A stretch of 7,632 nucleotides of DNA from JAGXOF01 sp046545575 (GTDB lineage: Bacteria; Chloroflexota; Dehalococcoidia; SZUA-161; SpSt-899): NCBI GenBank assembly GCA_046545575.1, contig JBKGZM010000084.1:1-7632 (forward strand), read 5' to 3'. This document shows positions 1 through 5,992 of this stretch, one piece after another. Position 1 is the stretch's first letter. Every line of letters begins with the position of its first letter. The notes beneath the pieces are model-generated. The model saw only the letters and a program-made list of their open reading frames with translations. It was not told where the DNA came from and did not search any database. The position numbers and the translations under genes are program-made.

Positions 1-51
1 GGGTTAATGCTAATAGCAGAGCTGACCTCAGGCGAGGTATCACCGACGCCA

Positions 52-1650
52 TCAGGATGCAATACGCAACGTTAACCCATTTTCGATCGGTATAGCACCT
101 TGGATGGTCACGTTTGAACCATCAATCCATACCTTCACCTGTAGTGCCTCTAAGGCTAGTCGCTTGTCTTCAAAAGTGAGATTGCCAAGGTTCTGTTTGA
201 CCAGCCGGCAAGCCTCCCTGACGCTTTGCGCATCTAATTGAAGCTGTTGGCTTTCATCGATCCTCTTCTCCAGCTTGGCCTTCTCTTCCCCCAGAGTTCC
301 AATCTCTTGCTCCGCGTTTCTTATGTCTTTTCTGAAGGTCTCTTCATCGCCTGTGATCTCAAACGCTTTCCATATCCTCTCCTTCCGTTTCCTCGTGTTC
401 GCAAGCTGGGTCTTTACCCTTTCTAAGTCTCTTTTCAGAAAGCTCCTGTCGTTGCCTTCATGGTTCCTCCTTTTCAACTCGGCTAAGATAAGATCGGGGT
501 TGGACAGCACTGCTTCTATCTGTTCCCAGACTATTGCCTCTAGACGCTCCGCGGGGAAGGCCGGGTTATCGCAGCCGACTGGCGAGACCAGCTTGGACTT
601 CCCCCTGCACCGATACCGCCGGTACTTGTGGGTTTTACCTCCACGCTGCATGGTTTTCACAGTCCCGGAGAAGGGCTTACCGCATCGGCTGCAGTTGACA
701 TGGCTACTAAGAAGATATCGGTTCACGGTTCTGCACCTTGCCAGGGCCATCTGTTTATTATGTTCAAGTTGCTTTTGGGCCGCTTGAAATACTTCCTCCG
801 AGATGATGGGGGGTGTCGCTCCAGGTATCTCCACCCACTCACTCCTGTCTTTCCAGATAACTCCGGAATTTTTGCGTTTGGCATCCGGCTTTAACCTTTT
901 CTTGGGCTCTCCATAGGTCCGCGTAAACGCATAGGTCTTCCCGCAGTAAGCGGAGTTCCTCAGCATCCTGTATACCGTGTCTCTTGCCCAGTAAGCTTTG
1001 TTGCCGGACGGGGTTGGAGCCCCTAGAGCTGTGAGCCTTTTCGTTATCGCGTTGGTCGACAGCTTCTCTTCAATCACCCAGCGGAACATGCTTCTGACCC
1101 ACTCGGCTTCTAGCTCGTTGACATACCTTATGCCTTCCCCTACCCCTCTTCCGGGGATGTAAGTATACCCGTATAGCCTCGCGTGGCTGTTGCCCGGTAG
1201 CTTACCCGACAAAGCCCTTTCTTTCTTGCCCCTTATGCTCCTATCCCTTGTTCTTACTACCTCAAGTTTTGAGGCCCATCCCTTGACATAGCTCAAGAGC
1301 TGGCCTTCAAGGGTATTATCCAGTGGCTCGCTCACAAGTAGCAGCTTGAGTCCCGCCTTTTCAATCTCCTCGGCAATCAAGAGGAGGTGCACAGGATCGC
1401 GAGAGACGCGGTCTGTAGAATACGCTATTACGGTATCTATCTCCCTATCTCTTATCCACTGCCTTAACCGGAGCAATTCCGGCCGGTCGAGGGTAAGCCC
1501 CGAATAGACTTCTCGGATAGTGTAACCGTCGCACGTCTCGTAACCGCTGTCTTTAGCCAGTTTGAGGCATGCGTCCTGCTGGCTTCCGAGAGAAGTACCC
1601 TCTCGTTCCTGGTCCTCGGTCGATACTCTGCAGTAGATTGCGGCCTTCAT
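52..1650 (-). CDS. Large serine recombinase (site-specific integrase)
   Basis: This 532-residue protein is a complete large serine recombinase, which would cut and rejoin DNA at attachment sites through a covalent phosphoserine intermediate. The N-terminal resolvase domain (about 1-140) has the catalytic motif YCRVSTEDQ with Arg8 and Ser10, and STDRVSRD at 78-85 supplies further active-site arginines. A 'Recombinase' DNA-binding domain follows (about 155-300, with RDTVYRMLRNSAYCGK at 223-238). Next is a zinc ribbon with Cys320, Cys323, Cys348 and Cys360, and then a charged coiled coil (about 400-475) as used for synapsis control. The ATG is preceded by a perfect AAGGAGG at 1661-1667, although its 10-nt spacing is slightly long. 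The gene is last in the minus-strand array and appears to have its own promoter at 1795-1823. All key residues are present, so it should be active. It is probably the integrase of this element. Confidence 0.97.
   Translation of the reverse strand: MKAAIYCRVSTEDQEREGTSLGSQQDACLKLAKDSGYETCDGYTIREVYSGLTLDRPELLRLRQWIRDREIDTVIAYSTDRVSRDPVHLLLIAEEIEKAGLKLLLVSEPLDNTLEGQLLSYVKGWASKLEVVRTRDRSIRGKKERALSGKLPGNSHARLYGYTYIPGRGVGEGIRYVNELEAEWVRSMFRWVIEEKLSTNAITKRLTALGAPTPSGNKAYWARDTVYRMLRNSAYCGKTYAFTRTYGEPKKRLKPDAKRKNSGVIWKDRSEWVEIPGATPPIISEEVFQAAQKQLEHNKQMALARCRTVNRYLLSSHVNCSRCGKPFSGTVKTMQRGGKTHKYRRYRCRGKSKLVSPVGCDNPAFPAERLEAIVWEQIEAVLSNPDLILAELKRRNHEGNDRSFLKRDLERVKTQLANTRKRKERIWKAFEITGDEETFRKDIRNAEQEIGTLGEEKAKLEKRIDESQQLQLDAQSVREACRLVKQNLGNLTFEDKRLALEALQVKVWIDGSNVTIQGAIPIENGLTLRIAS
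61..70 (+). repeat. Left copy of 10-bp direct repeat, possible attachment-site core
   Basis: AATACGCAAC lies inside the last codons of the recombinase gene (read on the minus strand as part of LRI) and recurs in the same orientation at 7317-7326. Large serine recombinases often have their attachment site at or just beyond the 3' end of their gene and leave very short direct repeats, so the position fits. GGGTTAA (1-7) and TTAACCC (72-78) form an inverted pair around it. Chance identity cannot be ruled out. Confidence 0.25.
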
Positions 1651-1680
1651 AGCTTCTTAGCCTCCTTCCATTTGACTTTG

Positions 1681-1788
1681 TTACAGTAGTGGGAAGTGCA
1701 GGCGCTGCTCCGATACGCCCCGGCTGTCGTAGTAGCAACAGATGCCTTGCAAGCACTTCTGGAGCGCTGGCCCCAACCAGTCGCTCAT
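1681..1788 (-). CDS. Possible 35-residue protein upstream of the recombinase
   Basis: ATG at 1786-1788 opens a 35-codon frame beginning MSDWLGPALQKCLQ, followed by a Cys-Cys-Tyr-Tyr run and ending LHFPLL before TAA. Most of its third codon positions are G or C, which suggests coding. It ends 13 nt before the recombinase Shine-Dalgarno sequence, so the two would form a bicistron. There is no convincing ribosome-binding site. The promoter just upstream (-10 at 1795-1800) would start transcription at or next to the A of the ATG, so translation would have to be leaderless. I do not recognise the family. The place, directly before a recombinase, could suit a directionality factor or a regulator, but nothing in the sequence proves this. 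It could also be a chance frame. Confidence 0.4.
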   Translation of the reverse strand: MSDWLGPALQKCLQGICCYYDSRGVSEQRLHFPLL

Positions 1789-1794
1789 GCCCCG

Positions 1795-1823
1795 ATTAAA
1801 CGATTATCGTTGGATAATGTCAA
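1795..1823 (-). promoter_or_regulatory. Near-consensus sigma70-type promoter for the recombinase
   Basis: On the minus strand TTGACA (1818-1823) is followed after exactly 17 nt by TTTAAT (1795-1800), giving 6/6 and 5/6 matches to consensus. Start of transcription is predicted near 1788, which is the first base of the small ATG frame. This is the best promoter in the window, so the recombinase can be expressed independently of the primase operon. Confidence 0.75.
1799..1811. promoter_or_regulatory. Palindrome in the promoter spacer, candidate operator
   Basis: AACGATTATCGTT is a perfect inverted repeat with 6-bp arms and one central base. It lies between and touching the -35 and -10 boxes of the recombinase promoter. 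A repressor bound here would block RNA polymerase. Palindromes of this size are expected once or twice by chance in the window, so the argument rests on the position. The binding protein is unknown; the XRE protein encoded at 5668-5853 is one candidate. Confidence 0.4.
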
Positions 1824-1839
1824 CATGGCGTGCTTTCTC

Positions 1840-2007
1840 TTAAGTTTCTTGATGCTGTAGCTCCTCTATTCTTACTACACTAGTTGGGTGAAAGGTTTGG
1901 GTCAGGTGCAGGGTGGTGAAGGGTTTTTCTAGGAAAATTCCTCACGCGGGAACACATGGAGAAAAAACCTGAAAAACTATGCACAACCCTTCATCAGTCC
2001 CAACCCT
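1840..2007 (-). other. In-frame, stop-interrupted relic of the primase C-terminus
   Basis: Past the primase TGA (2008-2010) the same frame continues with only one more stop (TGA at 1942-1944) down to TAA at 1840-1842. The readable parts include RVGTDEGLCIVFQVFSPC and, after the second stop, GIFLEKPFTTLHLTQTF. Related primases, as I remember them, often carry a C-terminal tail with an 'EKP' followed by a Thr/Pro-rich run, so this may be the decayed end of a longer ancestral protein. Similarity is from memory and the tail is low-complexity. Confidence 0.3.
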
Positions 2008-2026
2008 TCACCCCCCACTATTCACC
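1887..2026. repeat. Five convergent GGTGAA-type 9-mers, candidate replication origin iterons
   Basis: Plus strand: GGTGAAAGG (1887-1895) and GGTGAAGGG (1915-1923). Minus strand: GATGAAGGG (1987-1995), GGTGAAGGG (2004-2012) and GGTGAATAG (2018-2026). The copies face each other across an A-rich segment near 1961-1980. The two best copies extend to an 11-bp inverted repeat, GGTGAAGGGTT. They lie beside the 3' end of the primase-helicase gene. The phage P4 primase-helicase is known to bind origin iterons that I recall as GGTGAACAG, which is similar. The last copies overlap the final primase codons, so coding constraint may explain part of the pattern. Confidence 0.4.
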
Positions 2027-4500
2027 CCCGTCACAGGTAAGCCCAAACCGCAGAATTGTACTCCGTTTTTGGCCTTCTTTTTCTCAAAACCCTTTTCCAC
2101 AAGACGATTACTGAATTTCTTTCCACTTAACGTATATTCTCCATTATCACTTGCCCAAGTGCGGAAGAACTCGTACAACGTACTTGACTTGACCGAAGCT
2201 GTTGCTTCAACAACACAGCAGTCGTCAATGAATTGCTCGATTGAATCCATCTCCCTACGGTAGTCATCTGTTGCTGCCCTAACCCTATCTGGCGTCTTGA
2301 GTCCTTCTTGCTGCCACAGGAAACATCCCTGAACCATCCAAGTCAAGATGCCATTGCTTTCGGTAAGTAGTCTTGCGGGTAAGCCTTGATCTTGAGTTTC
2401 CTCATTGAATGTTACCGTAAAGGGGACAAGCTTGATCCTATCCCAGATGGCTTTGGATGTCTCTCTTATTACCGGTTTATGATTTGTGTCCACCCAGAGT
2501 TTATGGATTGGCGTGAAGTCAAACCACTCGCGATGTAGGAAGCGGGCACTCATGCGTCCGCGACCAGTCATCTTCTTAATTATTGCTTCGTTTAGTGCCT
2601 TCCCCTCAGTTAGCTCACTCGTCGTTACCAAGCGCTTTCCGTGCAACTTGGCGATGTCATTGGGGATTTGCTCGTGTCTCTTTACCGCCAACGTTTCAGG
2701 TGGGGTGTCATCTGCATAGTCACCGAGGATGTTAGTCAAGGTGTTTACCAGTGTTGTTTTGCCGTTTCCCCCAGGACCGTGGAGCATAAACAGTACTCGG
2801 TCTGGAGGTATGCCCGTTAGTGAAAAGCCTGTCGCCTTTTGTACGAACCTGATAATATCCTGGTTCCCTTCGAAAACAGTGTTGAGGAATTTAGTCCATT
2901 CAGGACACAATTTTTCAGGGTCATACGCCGCATTTGCTAACTTGGTCATTCTCAGAGCTGGATCATGCTTCATTAGCCTTCCGTCCCTCAAGTCCAACAC
3001 GCCGTTCTGGCAGTTGAGTAACCAAGGGTCTTTGTCGAATTCCCCCACGTGCGCTAGAATGCCTGGTTCTGTCTTTGCCGCATCCACCATGGCGTCACGT
3101 TGATTCTTTGAAGCAGTACGCATCGCGTGTTTGGCGATTGCCTTAGCCTGCTCAGAGTCACGTTCCAAACTAGCCTCCTGGAAGATTGACCTTGCTGTGT
3201 GCTTTGCAAGCTCTGCCACTTCCCCTGCGTCCCTCCGCCACCTCTTCCCGTCCCACAAAAGCCACCCCCACTCCGGTACCCACACGACTTTCCCTTTGTG
3301 CTGGCGAGCAAACCGTTCTCCATTTCCAATATCGTCCAGGCGTGGCTTCTCCATCTTCGATTGTTCTTGGACCACTTGCTGAATTGCCTCATTGTGCTCT
3401 TGGTTCCGCGCCTCCGCGGTTGCCAGGTGGACAGCGAGCCCAGCAGGAGTCGACATGGCAATGCTCTTTGCCGGGCAGTCATGAGGGCAGGGGAACCCCA
3501 CTATATTCTCAATATGTTCACATGTTTGTGGCCCCTTCCCATTCTGTGCGCCCTGTAAGACCGAATCAAAAACCTTGTCCGTTTCTTCCGGGGTGTAGCG
3601 TTTGCTGCCCCTGTCATATGGCTCTGATAGCTCGTGCGCAGCCTTACGACCGACTTCTGCAAACCAAGCAAGCTGTGACACCATTGCAAACCAATCCGCA
3701 TATGGGAGACTTTGGGCATCTTCTTCACAGTGGCGCATAAACGCACAGGTTTGGCGCACCTTGAGGACTGCTGCCTGGCGAATTCTTTCAGGCAAATCCT
3801 GATAGCGTCTATCCTTATCCTTCACGGACTCCCGCCTCCCCTCGGTCGCCTGTGCTTTGAAATGGGCGAAATCCTCTGGAGAATAGCGTCGCTCTGGAGA
3901 CCAGTCGATTATTTTTGCCCTAACCGGGTGGTTCGCATCTTTCCAGTTAATGAAGCCAAGCAATCTCAAGACCCGAGCCAAGTCCGTACTCTTTAAGTCT
4001 CCGCCCAGGTGCTTAGCCAGGCTGCGAAGTGTCTCCTTATGTGGTTGTGCGGCTTCTCCCGCTAAAACCGGCTCAGTGAACAGCCAATAGACGTGATATC
4101 CGTGGCCGCTGTCGGTGATCAACGAGGGTTTCAAATCCTGAGGCAAGCTATTCGCAGCTTCCCAGGCCCCTTCTTTGCCTTCCGGGAAGTCATCGGCGTC
4201 CAAGTCTGCCCAGTAGGCCGAGATCAAATTCACGTCTTCTTCCCTTCCTCGCCGGACCCTCCTGGCACAAACTCCGAAGTAGACGTTTTGCCGTTCTCGA
4301 TTCTGGGTTCCAATGCGGTGCCAGTCGATTGTCTGAACGTTATGGTAGAACAGCTGCTCAGGATGCCGCGTGTGCTGGGCAATAAACCTTATCTCGACAA
4401 ACCCCCGTGTATTCTGAAAGAGAAGTTCCAGGAACTCATGGGCTTCCGAGACTGCTGGAGCGTGCTGAGTTTCAGTTGTTTGTGTCACCTCTTCTCGCAT
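2008..4500 (-). CDS. Primase-helicase fusion (phage/plasmid P4-type, D5-like)
   Basis: This 830-residue protein would both prime and unwind DNA to start replication of the element. The N-terminal archaeo-eukaryotic-type primase domain has WADLDAD (97-103; Asp99 and Asp101 as metal ligands), SGHGYHVYW (131-139; His136) and DLKSTDLARVLRLLG (168-182). A PriCT-2-like segment follows (about 260-345), closing with cysteines in TCEH and CPHDCP. The D5_N-like and superfamily 3 helicase part has Walker A GPGGNGKTT (575-583), an acidic Walker B-like LVTTSEL (624-630), sensor-like WVDTNHKP (669-676) and an arginine-finger candidate WDRIK (686-690). I prefer the ATG at 4498-4500: AGGG lies 4 nt upstream, and the 31-residue extension to 4593 only overlaps the methyltransferase gene. 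With this start the two genes overlap by 29 nt, which suggests coupled translation. Confidence 0.93.
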   Translation of the reverse strand: MREEVTQTTETQHAPAVSEAHEFLELLFQNTRGFVEIRFIAQHTRHPEQLFYHNVQTIDWHRIGTQNRERQNVYFGVCARRVRRGREEDVNLISAYWADLDADDFPEGKEGAWEAANSLPQDLKPSLITDSGHGYHVYWLFTEPVLAGEAAQPHKETLRSLAKHLGGDLKSTDLARVLRLLGFINWKDANHPVRAKIIDWSPERRYSPEDFAHFKAQATEGRRESVKDKDRRYQDLPERIRQAAVLKVRQTCAFMRHCEEDAQSLPYADWFAMVSQLAWFAEVGRKAAHELSEPYDRGSKRYTPEETDKVFDSVLQGAQNGKGPQTCEHIENIVGFPCPHDCPAKSIAMSTPAGLAVHLATAEARNQEHNEAIQQVVQEQSKMEKPRLDDIGNGERFARQHKGKVVWVPEWGWLLWDGKRWRRDAGEVAELAKHTARSIFQEASLERDSEQAKAIAKHAMRTASKNQRDAMVDAAKTEPGILAHVGEFDKDPWLLNCQNGVLDLRDGRLMKHDPALRMTKLANAAYDPEKLCPEWTKFLNTVFEGNQDIIRFVQKATGFSLTGIPPDRVLFMLHGPGGNGKTTLVNTLTNILGDYADDTPPETLAVKRHEQIPNDIAKLHGKRLVTTSELTEGKALNEAIIKKMTGRGRMSARFLHREWFDFTPIHKLWVDTNHKPVIRETSKAIWDRIKLVPFTVTFNEETQDQGLPARLLTESNGILTWMVQGCFLWQQEGLKTPDRVRAATDDYRREMDSIEQFIDDCCVVEATASVKSSTLYEFFRTWASDNGEYTLSGKKFSNRLVEKGFEKKKAKNGVQFCGLGLPVTGVNSGG

Positions 4501-5470
4501 TGTTCCCTGCTTCCAGGCCCCAGGCGGTCCAATTAGGGCGCGTGTTCCGTGCAAAAAGTTCCAGGTAGTTCGCATTGGGGTACAAATACTCAATGATCTC
4601 GTAGACCCTCTCCGGTTTGGTGCTATGCTCAGTTACCGGGTCGTTTAAAACGATCGGGTCTTCGATTACCGACCCAACAGGGTCCCTCCCCGTTTGATCG
4701 GGGACAAAAGACCCCTTGCTACAGATGAAGAGCAATTCATGCCGACCCCTTACCCAGAAACCGCTTCCGGGCTTTTTAAGCGCACTCTTGAGCCAGACTA
4801 TATTGGTTTTATATTGGAAGCCCCACGCATCAATTACCTGAAAGGCGTCTCTTAGGAAGGGGTTTGTCACCCATAAGAATAGAACAGCGTTCTCTGCGGC
4901 AGGTATTGCCAGGTCGCACAGCTCGTCGATGCTCATTGTGGGATAGTGGGATTCAGCGGGGCCCCATTGGCGCAGCGCGTTGGAGTACTCCCATGGTGGG
5001 TCAGCGTAGATGACATTGTAGACACCCTCTGGCAAAGGTGGCTCCCGTCTTTTCGTCTTCGTTATGGCTAGCTGGAGGTCTCGTGCCGACCAGTTGTTCT
5101 CTTCAGCTTGCTTAAGCCATTCCAGCCGGTCTTCATACGGAGCCGCGATACGGTGGTGTTTCCATGACAAAGTTTCGGACCGGTCCGAAACTTCATATTT
5201 GGTGGCCACCCATTTGTCGTCATAAATGGTGCTAGTATCAAACCCTGAATTGTCAGCTATCCCAGCGATGGCCCCGTACTGGCCCTCATAAGCGCGACAA
5301 AGGTCCCCATACCACCAGTGGATGGATCCCTCGATAAACTGGAGCCTGTTAAAGGCAAGGACATATTCCTCTTTACTGGGCTCCCCGTCCACAACCAGAG
5401 AGTTTGGGTACAATCGGAACTTATCGCCCAGAATGGTTAGGGATTTGTCCCTATGAGTGATCCCTGTCAT
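4472..5470 (-). CDS. MT-A70 family DNA adenine N6-methyltransferase
   Basis: This 332-residue protein probably transfers a methyl group from S-adenosylmethionine to N6 of adenine in DNA. The catalytic motif is DPPW at 157-160 (in YADPPWEYS). Further family marks are FLWVTNPF (198-205), HSTKPERVYEIIE (282-294), and LELFARNTRPNWTAWGLE (303-320), which closes the cofactor fold. The first 140 residues form a separate, mostly helical region with SWKHHRIAAPYEDRLEWL (102-119), a module I associate with phage and plasmid MT-A70 proteins. ATG overlaps the preceding stop as ATGA, and GAGAGGGG lies a few nt upstream. No restriction endonuclease is nearby, so it is an orphan enzyme that may protect or mark element DNA. 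Its target sequence cannot be read from the gene. It contains a perfect 24-bp palindrome at codons 93-101. Confidence 0.92.
   Translation of the reverse strand: MTGITHRDKSLTILGDKFRLYPNSLVVDGEPSKEEYVLAFNRLQFIEGSIHWWYGDLCRAYEGQYGAIAGIADNSGFDTSTIYDDKWVATKYEVSDRSETLSWKHHRIAAPYEDRLEWLKQAEENNWSARDLQLAITKTKRREPPLPEGVYNVIYADPPWEYSNALRQWGPAESHYPTMSIDELCDLAIPAAENAVLFLWVTNPFLRDAFQVIDAWGFQYKTNIVWLKSALKKPGSGFWVRGRHELLFICSKGSFVPDQTGRDPVGSVIEDPIVLNDPVTEHSTKPERVYEIIEYLYPNANYLELFARNTRPNWTAWGLEAGNNARRGDTNN
5170..5193. repeat. Perfect 24-bp palindrome inside the methyltransferase gene
   Basis: The half-site AAGTTTCGGACC is followed immediately by its exact reverse complement. It covers codons 93-101 (EVSDRSETL) of the methyltransferase. 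A perfect 12+12 palindrome is expected by chance about once in several million bases, so it is unlikely to be accidental. It could be a protein-binding site in DNA. In mRNA it could form a 10-bp stem with a CCGG loop inside the coding region. Confidence 0.85.
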
Positions 5471-5667
5471 AGGTTTCCCCTCTCACTCTTTTCCTCGGCC
5501 TCTCGTTCGCCTGTGTCCTTGCTCAAGAGCCGGTCCCAGAGTCTGTGCCATGCAGCACGTGGGCCTGGTGCACCGGCTTGATGCTGGATGTCGACAGTGA
5601 CCGTCGGGGTATTGCGAGCCCTGTTGATTTGCGCGTGTTCTTCTCGGCACATGGAACTTTCCGCCAC
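5467..5667 (-). CDS. Short hypothetical protein between regulator and methyltransferase
   Basis: This 66-residue protein is of unknown function. It has a beta-like stretch TPTVTVDIQHQ (20-30), an aromatic WHRLWDRLL (40-48) that looks like an amphipathic helix, and a highly charged tail. No transmembrane segment, signal peptide or zinc motif is visible. The start is uncertain. GTG at 5665-5667 follows the regulator stop directly (TAAGTG) and suits coupled translation. An ATG at 5650-5652 has GGCGGAAAG just upstream and would give 61 residues. It overlaps the methyltransferase gene by 4 nt (ATGA), so it is clearly part of the operon and is very probably translated. Confidence 0.65.
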   Translation of the reverse strand: MAESSMCREEHAQINRARNTPTVTVDIQHQAGAPGPRAAWHRLWDRLLSKDTGEREAEEKSERGNL

Positions 5668-5853
5668 TTAGGCTTGTTCTATGACCTCGCGGATGCGCTT
5701 CACTAGCATAGGCGAGGGCATGCGTCGGCCAGCCTCAATTTCTGAAAGTCGGCTCGGCAATATGCCCACCTCAGCAGCGACTTCATATTGGCGAAGGCCG
5801 ACTTTTATCCTAGCGATTTTGAGGTCTATTCCTTGTGGATAGGCTTGTGTCAC
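5668..5853 (-). CDS. XRE/Cro-type helix-turn-helix regulator
   Basis: This 61-residue protein is almost entirely one Cro/CI-type DNA-binding domain. LKIARIKVGLRQYEVAAEVG (11-30) holds the first helices and the first half of the helix-turn-helix. ILPSRLSEIEAGRRMPSP (31-48) holds the recognition helix and the conserved E-x-G-R turn. The start is GTG (5851-5853), with AAGGTG 5 nt upstream. It has no sensor or protease domain, so it probably acts as a simple dimeric repressor or activator. It is the first gene of the minus-strand operon and faces a divergent gene across a repeat-bearing control region, which is the classic position for an autoregulator of element genes. Confidence 0.88.
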   Translation of the reverse strand: MTQAYPQGIDLKIARIKVGLRQYEVAAEVGILPSRLSEIEAGRRMPSPMLVKRIREVIEQA

Positions 5854-5872
5854 TAGTACACCTTGTATGACA

Positions 5873-5901
5873 TTGTTCTGAGTATCTTTGAACTCTATAA
5901 T
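5873..5901 (+). promoter_or_regulatory. Candidate promoter for the 381-residue protein
   Basis: TTGTTC (5873-5878) and a perfect TATAAT (5896-5901) are separated by 17 nt. Transcription would begin near 5908, leaving a leader of about 85 nt before the chosen ATG at 5993. The -35 box matches consensus at only three positions, so an activator may be needed. The promoter lies within the leader of the opposing minus-strand transcript. Confidence 0.5.
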
Positions 5902-5928
5902 AAGGGTAGAAGTTCTTCGCGCGCTTGT

Positions 5929-5972
5929 CTCTGCTTTTTCTCATACATTTCTCATACATTTCTCTCAATTTC
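5929..5972. repeat. 11-bp phased tandem repeats, candidate operator of the XRE regulator
   Basis: CTCATACATTT occurs twice in perfect tandem (5940-5950, 5951-5961). It is flanked at the same 11-bp spacing by degenerate units CTCTGCTTTTT (5929-5939) and CTCTCAATTTC (5962-5972). The core TCATACA occurs once more, inverted, at 5864-5870 next to the regulator start. Spacing of one helical turn puts all units on one DNA face, as expected for cooperative binding. The perfect units overlap the minus-strand promoter. Confidence 0.5.
5940..5968 (-). promoter_or_regulatory. Candidate promoter of the regulator-methyltransferase-primase operon
   Basis: On the minus strand TTGAGA (5963-5968, 5/6 match) and TATGAG (5940-5945, 4/6) are separated by 17 nt. 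Transcription would start near 5933, giving an approximately 80-nt leader before the regulator GTG. The -10 box and spacer coincide with the CTCATACATTT tandem repeats, so binding there would repress the operon. Confidence 0.45.
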
Positions 5973-5992
5973 TTGTCATGGGGGGGGGCAGC

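Noticed and set aside
25..38. Small hairpin ACCTC-AGGC-GAGGT just past the recombinase stop, as a terminator
   Set aside because: The stem is only 5 bp and no T run follows in the direction of transcription.
1..75. Plus-strand frame open from the window edge to TAA at 73-75 (GLMLIAELTSGEVSPTPSGC...)
   Set aside because: It could be the end of a host gene cut by the element, but 24 open codons are common by chance and it overlaps the recombinase 3' end in antisense.
1553..1756. 67-residue minus-strand frame overlapping the recombinase start
   Set aside because: It has no ribosome-binding site, and most of its length is an out-of-frame copy of the recombinase N-terminal coding sequence.
4501..4593. 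31-residue N-terminal extension of the primase to an upstream ATG
   Set aside because: It lies wholly within the methyltransferase gene in another frame, and the ATG at 4498-4500 has its own ribosome-binding site and gives a normal family start.
4641..4653. 13-bp palindrome TCGTTTAAAACGA in the methyltransferase gene
   Set aside because: One or two palindromes of this size are expected by chance here, and nothing in its position gives it a role.
5888..5992. 35-residue N-terminal extension of the plus-strand unknown protein from a TTG
   Set aside because: It would translate through the candidate -10 box, the tandem repeats and the opposing promoter. The hydrophobic text looks like translated regulatory DNA, and ATG 5993 has a G-rich ribosome-binding site.
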